Positions 45,817 to 54,771 of a stretch of 64,000 bases of DNA are shown in pieces. The stretch lies in the NCBI RefSeq assembly GCF_051200825.1, contig NZ_CP195158.1, positions 1,178,001 through 1,242,000 of the forward strand, given 5' to 3'. Below the pieces are notes generated by a model. The model ran no database searches. It was not told the DNA's origin and saw only the letters and a program-made list of their open reading frames with translations. The translations under genes were made by a program, and so were the position numbers. The first letter of the stretch is position 1; each line of letters begins with the position of its first letter. The stretch comes from Formosa sp030427735 (GTDB lineage Bacteria > Bacteroidota > Bacteroidia > Flavobacteriales > Flavobacteriaceae).

Positions 45817-45852
45817 AACCTCCTAAAGACCGTGCAAAGTTGTTAGGAGGTT
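45817..45852. other. Hairpin in the susC leader
   Basis: Ten-base arms AACCTCCTAA (45817-45826) and TTAGGAGGTT (45843-45852) lie about 40 bases before the susC start codon. The T-run follows on the plus strand, which would favour stopping antisense transcripts. On the susC strand it would form a leader hairpin that could sequester upstream sequence. Confidence 0.5.
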
Positions 45853-46000
45853 TTTTGTTGGTGTTTAAATCATAAGCAATTGGTTTTTAAGGTTAATACT
45901 GTGTTTTATGAGGGTTAAGTTAGGAATGTAGGTATCCTGCCTTAATTAGGTTGCGCTATGTTCGGATGCATAAAATGTAGAAAAGTGTTATGGGATTGTC

Positions 46001-46036
46001 GTGTGTCGTAATTCCGAAATCTAGTGTGTCTTAAGT
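46001..46036. promoter_or_regulatory. Direct repeats upstream of susC
   Basis: GTGTGTCGTAATT (46001-46013) and GTGTGTCTTAAGT (46024-46036) are direct repeats with a 23-base period, within a larger inverted repeat TTATGGGA/TCCCATAA. Two helical turns between repeats suits an AraC-type activator. The PAS/AraC regulator at 35502 is the likely candidate. The rest of the 690-bp gap 45776-46465 holds the hairpin at 45817 and the structure at 46280. Confidence 0.4.
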
Positions 46037-46279
46037 CCCATAAAAATGTATTTACACAGGGTTTTTTGGCTTTTTCTTAAAAAGAATGTCAAATACGCTC
46101 AACTCGTGAGAGCTTGAGCTTAGTAAAATTAAAGGTGTGCATGGAACACAAAAAATTTGTTTCATTCTCTTCTTTATAGCTAAAAAACAATTTTGCAGAT
46201 CCTCAAATCTGATGGTGACCAAATTGTAAACTATTACTTAAATGAGCCCACGTTAAGGGAACGTGAGCTTCATTTTAGA

Positions 46280-46327
46280 TTCTCGTAATAAAAGTACCAG
46301 TTTTAAGATACGAGAAATAGTACTGGT
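46280..46327. other. Interleaved inverted repeats, possible RNA pseudoknot
   Basis: Stem 1 is TTCTCGTA/TACGAGAA (46280-46287 and 46309-46316). Stem 2 is ACCAGT/ACTGGT (46296-46301 and 46322-46327). They interleave, as in an H-type pseudoknot. A nearby CACGTT/AACGTG repeat lies about 20 bases upstream. It may be part of a small RNA or protein-binding site, or chance. Confidence 0.3.
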
Positions 46328-46465
46328 TTTACAATTGTTTACCTAAATATGGATTGCAAATTGGTTAATACTGAGGCTAATATAATAAAAAAAATCAACT
46401 GTGGTGCTATGATACTACAAAAAATATTTCAATTTCATTGATATTTCTAATATATCAGGTTAGGA

Positions 46466-46690
46466 ATGGATAATAAAGCTAAGAAACAATATTTAGAAAC
46501 AATTGGAGGTAATTTGAAAATAGAGAGAGAAAGTCAAGGATTGAGTTATAGAGAATTGGCTCAATTATGTGATGTAGATCATAGCCAAATAAGTAAAATA
46601 GAAAAAGGTCTAATTAATATTCAAATAACCACACTTATTGAATTAGCAAAGGGTCTCAATATAAAAGCTAAGGATTTAATTGACTTTTAA
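46466..46690 (+). CDS. XRE family transcriptional regulator
   Basis: A 74-residue Cro/CI-type helix-turn-helix protein. The DNA-binding region is KIERESQGLSYRELAQLCDV followed by DHSQISKIEKGLINI, and nothing follows the domain apart from a short helix. Such stand-alone regulators control mobile or defence genes. It is 149 bp upstream of the SRAP gene in the same direction. Confidence 0.85.
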   Translation: MDNKAKKQYLETIGGNLKIERESQGLSYRELAQLCDVDHSQISKIEKGLINIQITTLIELAKGLNIKAKDLIDF

Positions 46691-46838
46691 GCTGAAGTAT
46701 TTTATCCCAGCATTATAGAGTTTAAGATACAGTAAAGCCTAGAGTTATTTAAAAGTTAATTTTGTGATTTATGTTACTGAGTACGTTTACAAAAAAATGG
46801 AGATTATTCATTATCTTTAAAATACCAATTTTAACAGC

Positions 46839-47588
46839 ATGTGCTTCCATACCTCTACAATCACGAAAACTAAAAAGCTAGAACAGTATTTTAATGTGAA
46901 ATTAAATGAGGAAGTACTTCGTCCAATTTTTGATAAGCCGCAATATCATCTTAATGGATTTTCGCATCCCAATATGCTCGTCATTCCACAACAAAAGCGC
47001 GAGGTGTTGGTTCCTGGAGTTTGGGGAATTGTGCCAGATGATAAATCAAAAGACGAAATCTTGCCCTACTTTAAAGAAGCCGTCAAATATGGTGGAGGTC
47101 TCAATGCGCGCTCCGAAAAATTGTTTAACCATTTTATCTATAATAGCGTAATACATGAACAGCGCTGCATTATTCCTGTATCGGGTTTTTATGAACCGCA
47201 CGAGTATAAAAAATCGCACGGGAAGAAAAAAGAGAAATGTCCATTTCTAGTTCAGGGTATTGAGAAGGAACCCTTGGCTTTAGCCGGGATCTACACGGTA
47301 ATAGATACGTATATTACCTTTTCTATCCTCACAAAAGATGCTTCACCACAACTGGCTAAAGTGCATAATGTGAAAAAGCGTCAACCTTTAATATTAGACC
47401 TTGAACTTACAAAGGATTGGTTAGATCCTAATCTTACAGACAGACAAATAACCGAAATCACCAAGTATAATTATCCTAATAAGGAATTACTAGCCTATAC
47501 GGTTAGCAAAGACCTGTTTAGTCCTAAGGTAGATAGTAACATTCCCAGTATCTTGGAAAATGTTGAATATGATGGTGTAAAAATCTAA
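46839..47588 (+). CDS. SOS response-associated peptidase (SRAP/YedK family)
   Basis: A 249-residue SRAP protein that links covalently to abasic sites in single-stranded DNA through its second residue. The catalytic Cys follows the start Met (MCFHTSTI). Other conserved parts are the NARSEKLFNH stretch near 87-96, the RCIIPVSGFYEPHEYK motif with the essential Glu, and the AKVHNVKKRQPLIL segment. Length is normal. It lies beside regulator and defence genes, where SRAP copies on mobile DNA are often found. Confidence 0.9.
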   Translation: MCFHTSTITKTKKLEQYFNVKLNEEVLRPIFDKPQYHLNGFSHPNMLVIPQQKREVLVPGVWGIVPDDKSKDEILPYFKEAVKYGGGLNARSEKLFNHFIYNSVIHEQRCIIPVSGFYEPHEYKKSHGKKKEKCPFLVQGIEKEPLALAGIYTVIDTYITFSILTKDASPQLAKVHNVKKRQPLILDLELTKDWLDPNLTDRQITEITKYNYPNKELLAYTVSKDLFSPKVDSNIPSILENVEYDGVKI

Positions 47589-47761
47589 AGTGTTTGCACA
47601 AAATTTGTAATTGGGCTTAAATTTCATTTAGCAGTCCTTTACTTTATATTAAGCATTAAAATTCGCTGTTTTTCTTCTATTTTAGTTCTATATTTATCAG
47701 TAAAGTAACTCTAAGGATAATATCTTAAGGGGGAAACTTATGTTGATAAAGTTTAAAAGGC

Positions 47762-47775
47762 GTTAGCCAAAATTA
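47762..47775 (+). other. Left boundary of the cassette array (attI-like junction)
   Basis: GTTAGCC at 47762-47768, followed by AAAATTA, is the proposed 5' end of cassette 0. Its reverse complement matches the bases TTTGGGTAAC at the far end of that cassette (48360-48369) with one mismatch. Upstream of it I see no full attC-like site, so this may be the primary insertion point or a truncated site. Confidence 0.45.
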
Positions 47776-47794
47776 AAACCATCATTTTATACAA

Positions 47795-48358
47795 TTGAGT
47801 TCAATATTAAAAACCATAGACTTCTTTCAATTTTTAAAAGTTAGATACGCAGGAAATATTCCATATCAAAATATTTTAATTGTTGGACTTATATTGGGAT
47901 GGTTTACTTATCTCGGATTAGAAAGAAATTGGATACCAATTAAATTAATTATTTCTATTACTATAATCGTAAGTGCCATAATAACTTTTTGGTTTAAAAA
48001 ATTTTATAAAAACAATTTGGGTTTTTATTGGTCATTCTTTCATAATATTGGTATTGGATTAATTTTTGCTTTCTTGTTTTTAAAAAGTAATGATTTATTA
48101 TCTTCAAAACCAATAGTATATAACAATTACCGAATAACTGATGTAAGATTTGTTCATGGTATTACCTCTAGAGGTAGTAGAACAAGTCCAATGAAACCTA
48201 TTATTTCAATTGATTTTAAAGGAACAAATAAAAATTTCACTTTAAGTCCAGTAGACTCAAAAAATATAACAATTAGAAATGCATATATGGGAGTAAAAGA
48301 AGGATTTTGGAATTATGATGTTATTAAATCAATCGATATTGCAAGAAAACAAAAATAA
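47795..48358 (+). CDS. Membrane protein of cassette 0
   Basis: A 187-residue protein starting with TTG (no ATG is in frame nearby; the frame reads MSSILKTIDFFQFLKVRYAG). Three hydrophobic segments are seen: ILIVGLILGWFTYLGL, LIISITIIVSAIITFWF and IGIGLIFAFLFLKS. The C-terminal part is soluble (SRTSPMKPIISIDFKGTN). No family is recognised. It fills the unit between the cassette boundary at 47762 and the attC-like site at 48361, with almost no space at its end. Confidence 0.6.
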   Translation: MSSILKTIDFFQFLKVRYAGNIPYQNILIVGLILGWFTYLGLERNWIPIKLIISITIIVSAIITFWFKKFYKNNLGFYWSFFHNIGIGLIFAFLFLKSNDLLSSKPIVYNNYRITDVRFVHGITSRGSRTSPMKPIISIDFKGTNKNFTLSPVDSKNITIRNAYMGVKEGFWNYDVIKSIDIARKQK

Positions 48359-48359
48359 C

Positions 48360-48496
48360 TTTGGGTAACACCGGCTATAGTTCATTGCTTCTGACTTTCC
48401 TCGCGGAAAGTCCTCGCAAATTTGCTATCTTCGGTGCACGGCGGAAAATCCGCACGGATTTTCACGCAACGAAACCATAGCCATAACCGTTGTGTA
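48360..48496 (+). repeat. attC-like recombination site 1
   Basis: A site of about 135 bp between two genes. The inverse core is GGTAACA near 48364 and the core is GTTGTGT at 48489-48495. Outer arms GGCTATAG and CATAGCC pair. Inside are two hairpins with eight-base arms and four-base loops: GACTTTCC/GGAAAGTC and GAAAATCC/GGATTTTC. The core GTTRRRY pattern and single-strand cruciform layout match integron attC sites. Confidence 0.7.
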
Positions 48497-48527
48497 CAAT
48501 TTGAGAACAGCATTCGAACTATAGAAA

Positions 48528-49811
48528 ATGATTTCACCAAAAAGAATCTATCCACCACAAAACTGGCAAAGTTTCGAGCTTTTGACATTAAAACTTTGGG
48601 GAGAAATATGGAATGTTCCAAACGAAATCGAATTTAATTCTGAAAGTGGCTCAAAACAAAAAGGTGTAGATATTTGTTGTGTTCCAAAAAACGAAAAAGA
48701 ATATTTTGGAATTCAATGTAAAAACACAAAACTTTTCTGTAAATATGGTAAAATTCAAAAATTAACCAAAGCAACTATTGATGAAGAAATAGAAAAGGCT
48801 AAAGAATTTAAACCTAAATTAGAGCAATTAGTTATTGCTACAAGTTTCACCAAAGATGGAGAATTGGAAGAATACGTGCGAGAGATAAACTTGAAACATA
48901 TTAAAAGTGGTATTTTTCGAGTACAAATATGTTTTTGGGAATACTTTTCAAGAAAAATTCAAGAATTCGATAATATTGAAAATTGGTATCTTAACAATCA
49001 AAATTTTGTGAGCCAAAAATCTGTATATGTAAGTTTTGAAAACGACAAAATAGAAAAAAATATTTCGCCCGAATTTATCAAAAACAATGTGACTTATCGT
49101 TTACAAACAGAAGATGAGAAACTTGAAGAAAAAACTGCTTTTCAAAAAGCATATAAGGAATTTCAGAGCGAAAGTAAATTAAGTTTTATTAATAGAATCT
49201 TTAACTTCTCAAATAAAATATCTGACAAAATTTTAACAAGTGACAAAATTTTAATTAATGGAGTCGACATAAAAAGTCAAGAATATATTGAAAGTACTTA
49301 TCCAAAGCAAAAATTAGACACAAACATAGTTCCGAAATTTCTTAATAATTTAATAAAAGATGAGCAAGAATTTAGTTTTAAAATCAAAATCAAAAATGAC
49401 GGTCGTTCTGTAATAGATGATTTTAAACTATCATTTCAAATAGTAGGAGATTTTGAAAATGTACAAGTTAACCCACCGAGAATTAATGAATTAAAGACTT
49501 ACAACGCTACTACTTGGATTAATGATAGATTTGGTTTATTTGAACCTTCAAAAAATTTCATAATTCAAAAAGATACTAGTATTAGTAAGAAAATAATAGT
49601 AACACCAAAGTTAGCCAAAGAAGGAGAAATTAAAATTAAATGGACACTTTTAGCGAGAGATTTTAACGATGAAGGAGAATTAAAGATAAATATTAAACCG
49701 AAATATATAGAAAGCCAGAAAACAATGTATGTTTTGAGAGCGGAAGATTGTAAAAGCGAAATTGAATATAATCATAAAATGATAGAAGGATATTATCAGT
49801 TGAATTGGTAA
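48528..49811 (+). CDS. PD-(D/E)XK nuclease-like protein of cassette 1
   Basis: A 427-residue protein. The N-terminal 130 residues have the nuclease pattern: an acidic residue in SESGSKQKGVDICCV (Asp near 45) and the QCK motif in YFGIQCKNTKLF (near 58-62), as in Mrr-type restriction enzymes. The C-terminal third (EFSFKIKIKNDGRSVIDDFK, then LSFQIVGDF) looks like an immunoglobulin-like beta sandwich. It would be an anti-phage effector or restriction enzyme. It ends eight bases before the next attC-like site. Confidence 0.6.
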   Translation: MISPKRIYPPQNWQSFELLTLKLWGEIWNVPNEIEFNSESGSKQKGVDICCVPKNEKEYFGIQCKNTKLFCKYGKIQKLTKATIDEEIEKAKEFKPKLEQLVIATSFTKDGELEEYVREINLKHIKSGIFRVQICFWEYFSRKIQEFDNIENWYLNNQNFVSQKSVYVSFENDKIEKNISPEFIKNNVTYRLQTEDEKLEEKTAFQKAYKEFQSESKLSFINRIFNFSNKISDKILTSDKILINGVDIKSQEYIESTYPKQKLDTNIVPKFLNNLIKDEQEFSFKIKIKNDGRSVIDDFKLSFQIVGDFENVQVNPPRINELKTYNATTWINDRFGLFEPSKNFIIQKDTSISKKIIVTPKLAKEGEIKIKWTLLARDFNDEGELKINIKPKYIESQKTMYVLRAEDCKSEIEYNHKMIEGYYQLNW

Positions 49812-49818
49812 AAAAAAC

Positions 49819-49957
49819 TTTACACAACAAAGACGTGTATAGTTCATTGCTTCTGACTTTCCTCACGGAAAGTCCTCGCACTTTTACTATCTTTGGTTTA
49901 CTGCGGAAAATCCTCGCGGATTTTCACGCAACGAAACCATATACAAAACCGTTGGGC
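49819..49957 (+). repeat. attC-like recombination site 2
   Basis: The inverse core ACACAAC (49822-49828) pairs with GTTGTGT at the other end of cassette 1, and the core GTTGGGC lies at 49951-49957. The interior is about 90% like site 1 by eye and has the same two eight-base hairpins (GACTTTCC/GGAAAGTC with a TCAC loop; GAAAATCC/GGATTTTC with a TCGC loop). The outer arms have changed along with the cassette cores. Confidence 0.7.
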
Positions 49958-50021
49958 GTCATTATGAAAATAAATATCATCTTTAAAAGATAAACGAAGT
50001 TAGATTTTATATTTTTGCTAA

Positions 50022-52343
50022 ATGAGCAATTTATCAGACATAGATTATTGGAAAAAAGATTTTGGATTACTTCCGATACACCTTAACCCTAAATTACATG
50101 AGGAAAGATTTCTTATGTTAAATGGTGGTAGCGGTGATTTTTGCTTACAAACATTCAATAAAGAAGAAGATAGAGACTTACTTTTCGAATATTCTTGGTC
50201 AACAAATACAAAAAACTATTTAGTCGTTGGTGAGGATAAAGTTAAAATAAATAATTGGTTTGACACTAAAACAGAAGAGATATCACGAGAAAAAGTCTAT
50301 TCAAATATTGATAAGTTTTATAAATATCTAGTTTCAAAATCATATAGAACACAAAGTGATGTAATCCCATTTGTATTAGACATTTTTAGAAAATTAAGAA
50401 ACTTAACTTTTGAAAAAGAAAAGCCTGTTGAAGCTCTTAATCTGCTTTTTAGGTTATTAGTAAACATTGAAGAAAACGATGATACTATAGATTTTCAAAA
50501 ATGGGGTTTGTTAGAAACCCAAATTCCTGATAGATTTGAATATTTTTCAGATATAATAAGACAAGGTGTTAAATCAATTAAACCAAATTTAGATTTAATT
50601 TTAAGACATTCTTCAGGAACATTATTTCAAGAAGCTCACAGGGAAGTTATATATTTTAATCCTCAAAGAGACTTATTTGGAGGTGTTTCAAGTGATTTAA
50701 TCACAAAAAATGACTCATACTCTAGCATACATTATACGCCACAATATTTAGCTCGTTCCATTGTTGAGAACTGTCTTAAAGAAATTGATTTAACTAAAAA
50801 TGATTTAAAAATTCTCGACCCTTCTTGCGGTTCGTCTGAATTTTTAATTGAAGTTTTAAAACAATTAAAAAATTCAGGCTTTCAAGGTAATGTAAAAATT
50901 AGAGGTTGGGATACATCAGAAAGTGCCGTAAGTACTTCCGAATTTTTATTGAAATATGAAAATAGAACTCAATGGGATGGGAAACTTGATATTGAAATTA
51001 AACTAGTTAATGATTCTCTCTTAAAAGATTGGGGAAATGATAATGATTTAATTCTTATGAACCCTCCTTTTGTTTCTTGGGAATTATTAAAAGATAAAAG
51101 TAGCCGCGATGCAATTCTTGAAACTTTAGGCTCTTCAGTCAAAATAGGAAGACCAAATCAGGCAAGTGCATTTTTTTATAAAGCTACTAAATCTTTAAAC
51201 GAGGGAGGAATAATAGGATGCGTACTACCCTCCTCCATTTTCACTTTTGATTCTTACAGTAAATTAAGAAACGAAATACAAGAAAGTTTGTCGTTAAATT
51301 TAATTGCTAAACTTGGAAACTTTGTGTTTGAAGACGCCTTAACTGATGTTAGTTTTTTTATAGGTAAAAGACCAAGATCTTTAATTATACCTAAATTAAT
51401 TTGGACAAAAAATGAAAAAGGAAATGTACAAGATGCCTTAAGAGAATTAAGAAAATTAAATACAAATAATGAGCAATCAATCAATGAAAAAGCTTATAGT
51501 ATTTATACACCATACAATTTCCCTATGATTAAAGATAGCTGGAAAGTAATTTCACTTGAAGAAAACCAGTTAATTAAAGATATTAAAAGATTTGTAATTG
51601 ATGGAAATTTAACTCCGGTTGGGGATATATTCAATATAAAACAAGGGGCTTTATTAGGTCTTAAAAACATTTTCAAAATTTCACTTAATCAATTTGATTC
51701 TCTCCCTTCATCAGAAAAAAAATTCTTTAGACCTGTAATCACTAATGATTCCATAAAAACAGGAAAATTAACTATTAGTGAATATGTTTGGTATCCGTAT
51801 AACAAAGATGGTTTAGTCATAAATCTTGAGTCGGAATTAGAATCAATTACATTTGCTCAAGAAAACTTACTACCACACAAAGACCGATTGTTAAAAAGGT
51901 CAAGTGTAAATAAATGGTGGGCTTTAACAAGGCCTAGAAACTGGCAGTTTGAGAAAAAACCTAAACTATATTCAAACCGTTTTGGAAATTCAAATTCATT
52001 TGCTTTTGATTCAAAAGGAAACTGTGTTATTGAAGAAGGAAACGCATTTATCCCAAAAAAACAATTTGATAATGAAGATTATTATTTTTATTTATCGTGT
52101 TTTACAAGTAAAACATTTGAAAAACTTCTCTCAATTTTTTCAAAACCAATAATGTCTGGTTATGATTTAGGTAAAATTCAAATTAAAGATATTCCAATTC
52201 CAAATACTAATTTAACACATACAAAAAATTCAGATGCTTATGTTAAACTTGTAGAATTAGGTAAAGAACTAGAAAGTGGTAATTCATCCGTAAAACAAGT
52301 AATCGATGATGTTTTAACAAATTATTTTTATCCAAATAATTAA
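50022..52343 (+). CDS. N6-adenine DNA methyltransferase of cassette 2
   Basis: A 773-residue class I N6-adenine methyltransferase. Motif I is LDPSCGSSEFLIEVL (near residue 266-280) and the catalytic motif IV is LMNPPF (near 345). The C-terminal 270 residues (GDIFNIKQGALLGLKNIFKI and later VIEEGNAFIPKKQ) resemble the TaqI-like specificity domain of type IIG or similar enzymes. An N-terminal nuclease motif is not evident. With the following gene it may form a restriction-modification or related defence pair. Confidence 0.8.
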   Translation: MSNLSDIDYWKKDFGLLPIHLNPKLHEERFLMLNGGSGDFCLQTFNKEEDRDLLFEYSWSTNTKNYLVVGEDKVKINNWFDTKTEEISREKVYSNIDKFYKYLVSKSYRTQSDVIPFVLDIFRKLRNLTFEKEKPVEALNLLFRLLVNIEENDDTIDFQKWGLLETQIPDRFEYFSDIIRQGVKSIKPNLDLILRHSSGTLFQEAHREVIYFNPQRDLFGGVSSDLITKNDSYSSIHYTPQYLARSIVENCLKEIDLTKNDLKILDPSCGSSEFLIEVLKQLKNSGFQGNVKIRGWDTSESAVSTSEFLLKYENRTQWDGKLDIEIKLVNDSLLKDWGNDNDLILMNPPFVSWELLKDKSSRDAILETLGSSVKIGRPNQASAFFYKATKSLNEGGIIGCVLPSSIFTFDSYSKLRNEIQESLSLNLIAKLGNFVFEDALTDVSFFIGKRPRSLIIPKLIWTKNEKGNVQDALRELRKLNTNNEQSINEKAYSIYTPYNFPMIKDSWKVISLEENQLIKDIKRFVIDGNLTPVGDIFNIKQGALLGLKNIFKISLNQFDSLPSSEKKFFRPVITNDSIKTGKLTISEYVWYPYNKDGLVINLESELESITFAQENLLPHKDRLLKRSSVNKWWALTRPRNWQFEKKPKLYSNRFGNSNSFAFDSKGNCVIEEGNAFIPKKQFDNEDYYFYLSCFTSKTFEKLLSIFSKPIMSGYDLGKIQIKDIPIPNTNLTHTKNSDAYVKLVELGKELESGNSSVKQVIDDVLTNYFYPNN

Positions 52344-52349
52344 AAAAGA

Positions 52350-52982
52350 ATGATAAATCCTCAAAAATTAATTGATTCCATTAATAATGAGTGTAAAAAT
52401 CTATTTTACAACAACTTCAATCTAAAACCTTTTTCTGGCCATTATAATATTTCCACTTATAGAATAGAAGGTAATTCAAATGGATTAAACAGATTTGAAA
52501 GTCCTTTTGAGCCTGTTAAAGTTTTAGATTGGTTTGGTGAATTTTGGATATTTTTAGAAATAAAATTTATATCCAAAGAATACAAAGTCAAAAGAAAAAC
52601 TGTCAAAGATATTCACACTTATATATCGTTGTCTATATTTCAAGGAGAAGATGAAGATGATGATAAATTTCAATTATTCAGAGCAGAATGGGATGACTTT
52701 AACAACCCAAATGAAAAACATTCACAACCTCATTGGCATATTACTTCAAATCAGGCTTTAGAAAAAACATTTGAAGAATATTCAAATCATTTTGATAATG
52801 GTGATTTTATAGCGCTTTTGGAAGAACAAAAGCAAAAGATAATAGATATAAAAAGAATACATTTTGCTATGAATGGAAATTGGCAAAATGATGAAAATCA
52901 TATACATAGAATTGATAATGTTCAAAAGATTGTTAAATGGCTTCAAGGGATGTTGAGACATTTAAGAACTGAACTTGAATAA
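52350..52982 (+). CDS. Partner of the methyltransferase, unknown
   Basis: A 210-residue cytosolic protein that starts six bases after the methyltransferase and ends at the attC-like site. It has the stretches FESPFEPVKVLDWFGEFWIF and HSQPHWHITSNQAL, the latter with a histidine pair that could bind metal. No family is recognised. Its place in the same cassette points to a joint role with the methyltransferase, as a restriction or regulatory subunit. Confidence 0.6.
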   Translation: MINPQKLIDSINNECKNLFYNNFNLKPFSGHYNISTYRIEGNSNGLNRFESPFEPVKVLDWFGEFWIFLEIKFISKEYKVKRKTVKDIHTYISLSIFQGEDEDDDKFQLFRAEWDDFNNPNEKHSQPHWHITSNQALEKTFEEYSNHFDNGDFIALLEEQKQKIIDIKRIHFAMNGNWQNDENHIHRIDNVQKIVKWLQGMLRHLRTELE

Positions 52983-52984
52983 AA

Positions 52985-53121
52985 ATAACGTCGCCCAAGC
53001 GGTGTATAATTAATGGCTAGTTCGAGCCTACTTACGAAAATCCTCGCAGATTTTCTATTCGGTTTTTATTTGCTAAATTATGTGCTAACCCGCGCAACTA
53101 CTCATAGCCAAACCGTTGTAA
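52985..53121 (+). repeat. attC-like recombination site 3
   Basis: The inverse core GCCCAAG (52993-52999) is complementary to the GTTGGGC core at the other end of cassette 2 at six of seven positions. The core of the next unit, GTTGTAA, is at 53115-53121. Outer arms GGCTAG and ATAGCC pair. The interior is more diverged than in sites 1 and 2 but keeps the hairpin AAAATC/GATTTT. Confidence 0.65.
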
Positions 53122-53133
53122 TACATTTTGACC

Positions 53134-53979
53134 ATGAAATTAAATAATCATTTACTTTATGTTTTAGTAATTTTAGTGTTCTTTACTAATTGCAAAAAAG
53201 ACCTTAATTTAGAAAAAAATGAAATAGAGAAATCGGACTCTCAATTAAAAATCATTAGGAAAAGACAGGATTCACTTATTGATGTACATTTAAAAAATGG
53301 TGCATGGAAATACTCTTATTACTCTTCAGAATGGCAATCTGAGATTGACAAAGGATTAGCTAAAGATTCTACAATTGCTTATATGTGGCAGCAAAAAGCA
53401 ATGCCACTTTTTAAACAAGGAAAGTATGAAATAGGAATGGAATATATCGATAAAGCTGTAAAATATGACAGACAGCGTTGGCAAGACTATAGAGCATTCA
53501 TAAAATGTATATTTGCGAAAACGTATAGAGAAGCCATAAAAGATTTTGAAGATTGTAAAAAACGTTTTGGATATGGCTATGTTATGGATCACACCTATGA
53601 TTTTCATATTGGACTTTCTTATTTACAACTGAATGAATTTAAAAAAGCAGAACAAATTTTTAAAATAGATTACGAAAAACAACTTTCAGAACACGGAGAA
53701 GATTGGTTACATCCTGTTGATTTATTCTATTATGGTATTAGCAAATATGAACAAGGAAAATATCAAGAAGCAATAGACTTATTCGATTTAGCCCTTAAAA
53801 TTCATACTCAATTTTCAGATGTACAATATTACAAAGCTTTATGTTTAGGAAAAATTGGAAAAATTGAAGAAGCAAAAGAATTAATGAGAATAGCCGAAAA
53901 TAATGGGAAATTAGGGTTTTCTTTTAATGAGGACAATGCTGTTTATGAAAGATATCCATATCAAGTAAGATGGAATTAA
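53134..53979 (+). CDS. TPR lipoprotein of cassette 3
   Basis: A lipoprotein of 281 residues, taking the ATG at 53134 over an upstream TTG at 53128. The lipobox is FFTNC (Cys near 20). TPR repeats fill the rest, for example MPLFKQGKYEIGMEYIDKAV, then YEQGKYQEAIDLFDLALKI. It starts 18 bases after the attC-like core. No further attC-like site is found at its 3' end, where a convergent minus-strand gene begins, so the array stops or is truncated here. Confidence 0.7.
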   Translation: MKLNNHLLYVLVILVFFTNCKKDLNLEKNEIEKSDSQLKIIRKRQDSLIDVHLKNGAWKYSYYSSEWQSEIDKGLAKDSTIAYMWQQKAMPLFKQGKYEIGMEYIDKAVKYDRQRWQDYRAFIKCIFAKTYREAIKDFEDCKKRFGYGYVMDHTYDFHIGLSYLQLNEFKKAEQIFKIDYEKQLSEHGEDWLHPVDLFYYGISKYEQGKYQEAIDLFDLALKIHTQFSDVQYYKALCLGKIGKIEEAKELMRIAENNGKLGFSFNEDNAVYERYPYQVRWN

Positions 53980-54000
53980 AAAACTCTAATTCCCCAATCA

Positions 54001-54771
54001 CTACATCAATCGCTCTAAAGCTTTTAATTCCACCCCAAGTGTTGTAAACATCTGGATGATGCTACTAATTTTTAGTTCCTGCTCGTCGTATTCTTGGGTG
54101 TTGATGCTGCAAGTGAATTCCCAAAGTTCCAATACCTCATCAATCACAACATCATAAGGTTCGTATGCGCTGTTGTCCGATACCAAGCGCAAGGTATTAT
54201 TCGTGTCAATATGGTTATAAACCCTTTTATAGACCATGCCTTCATTTTGGGTGATGAGTACATAGGTACGGCCACTTATAATATCCCGTCTGCTATCCAC
54301 AAAGCGCCCAATCACATAAGCCCCTGGTTTCATTGGCAGCATGGAATCCCCTTTAATCGGAAACGCACGATGTTTACCCGTAGGCAAAAACGGCAGCTTG
54401 ATTTTCTGTAATTGCTCGATATATTCGGGATCATCATAACCTGCCAGATATCCAGCACTGGCTTTAACAGGCACCACCTCAATTAAATCCTCATTATTAC
54501 TATCCACAGTAATAGGAAATAAAACCCGTTGATTGCCGACTTCTATAAACGAGGCATCGTGCCCCTTGGTTAAATCGTTGCGCAACAAAATATCTATCGG
54601 TAATTTAAAATAGTCCGATACCGCAATTAAAAACTCGATAGTAGGCGCTGAGCGCCCTTCTTCGTAAGAGCCAATCCGTGAGCGTGTCACCTTCAAATCC
54701 TCTGCAAGGACTTCCTGCGTTAAACGCTTCAAATGGCGTAAGTGTTTTAGGTTTTTAGATATCATACTCAT
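54001..54771 (-). CDS. XRE/S24 LexA-like repressor
   Basis: A 256-residue repressor. An N-terminal Cro/CI helix-turn-helix (RLTQEVLAEDLKVTRSRIGS) is joined to an S24 self-cleavage domain with the Ala-Gly cleavage region (ASAGYLAGY near 105), the catalytic Ser in IKGDSMLPM (near 143) and the Lys in VYKRV (near 181). Such proteins respond to DNA damage. The promoter region next to its start contains the operator that also occurs before the Y-family polymerase gene at 62163. Confidence 0.88.
   Translation of the reverse strand: MSMISKNLKHLRHLKRLTQEVLAEDLKVTRSRIGSYEEGRSAPTIEFLIAVSDYFKLPIDILLRNDLTKGHDASFIEVGNQRVLFPITVDSNNEDLIEVVPVKASAGYLAGYDDPEYIEQLQKIKLPFLPTGKHRAFPIKGDSMLPMKPGAYVIGRFVDSRRDIISGRTYVLITQNEGMVYKRVYNHIDTNNTLRLVSDNSAYEPYDVVIDEVLELWEFTCSINTQEYDEQELKISSIIQMFTTLGVELKALERLM

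Noticed and set aside
48382..48637. ORFs on both strands over attC-like site 1
   Set aside because: They arise from the hairpin repeats and overlap the start of the nuclease-like gene; no homologue pattern is seen.
47762..53121. CRISPR array
   Set aside because: There are only three repeats of about 135 bp with gene-sized spacing and no cas genes.
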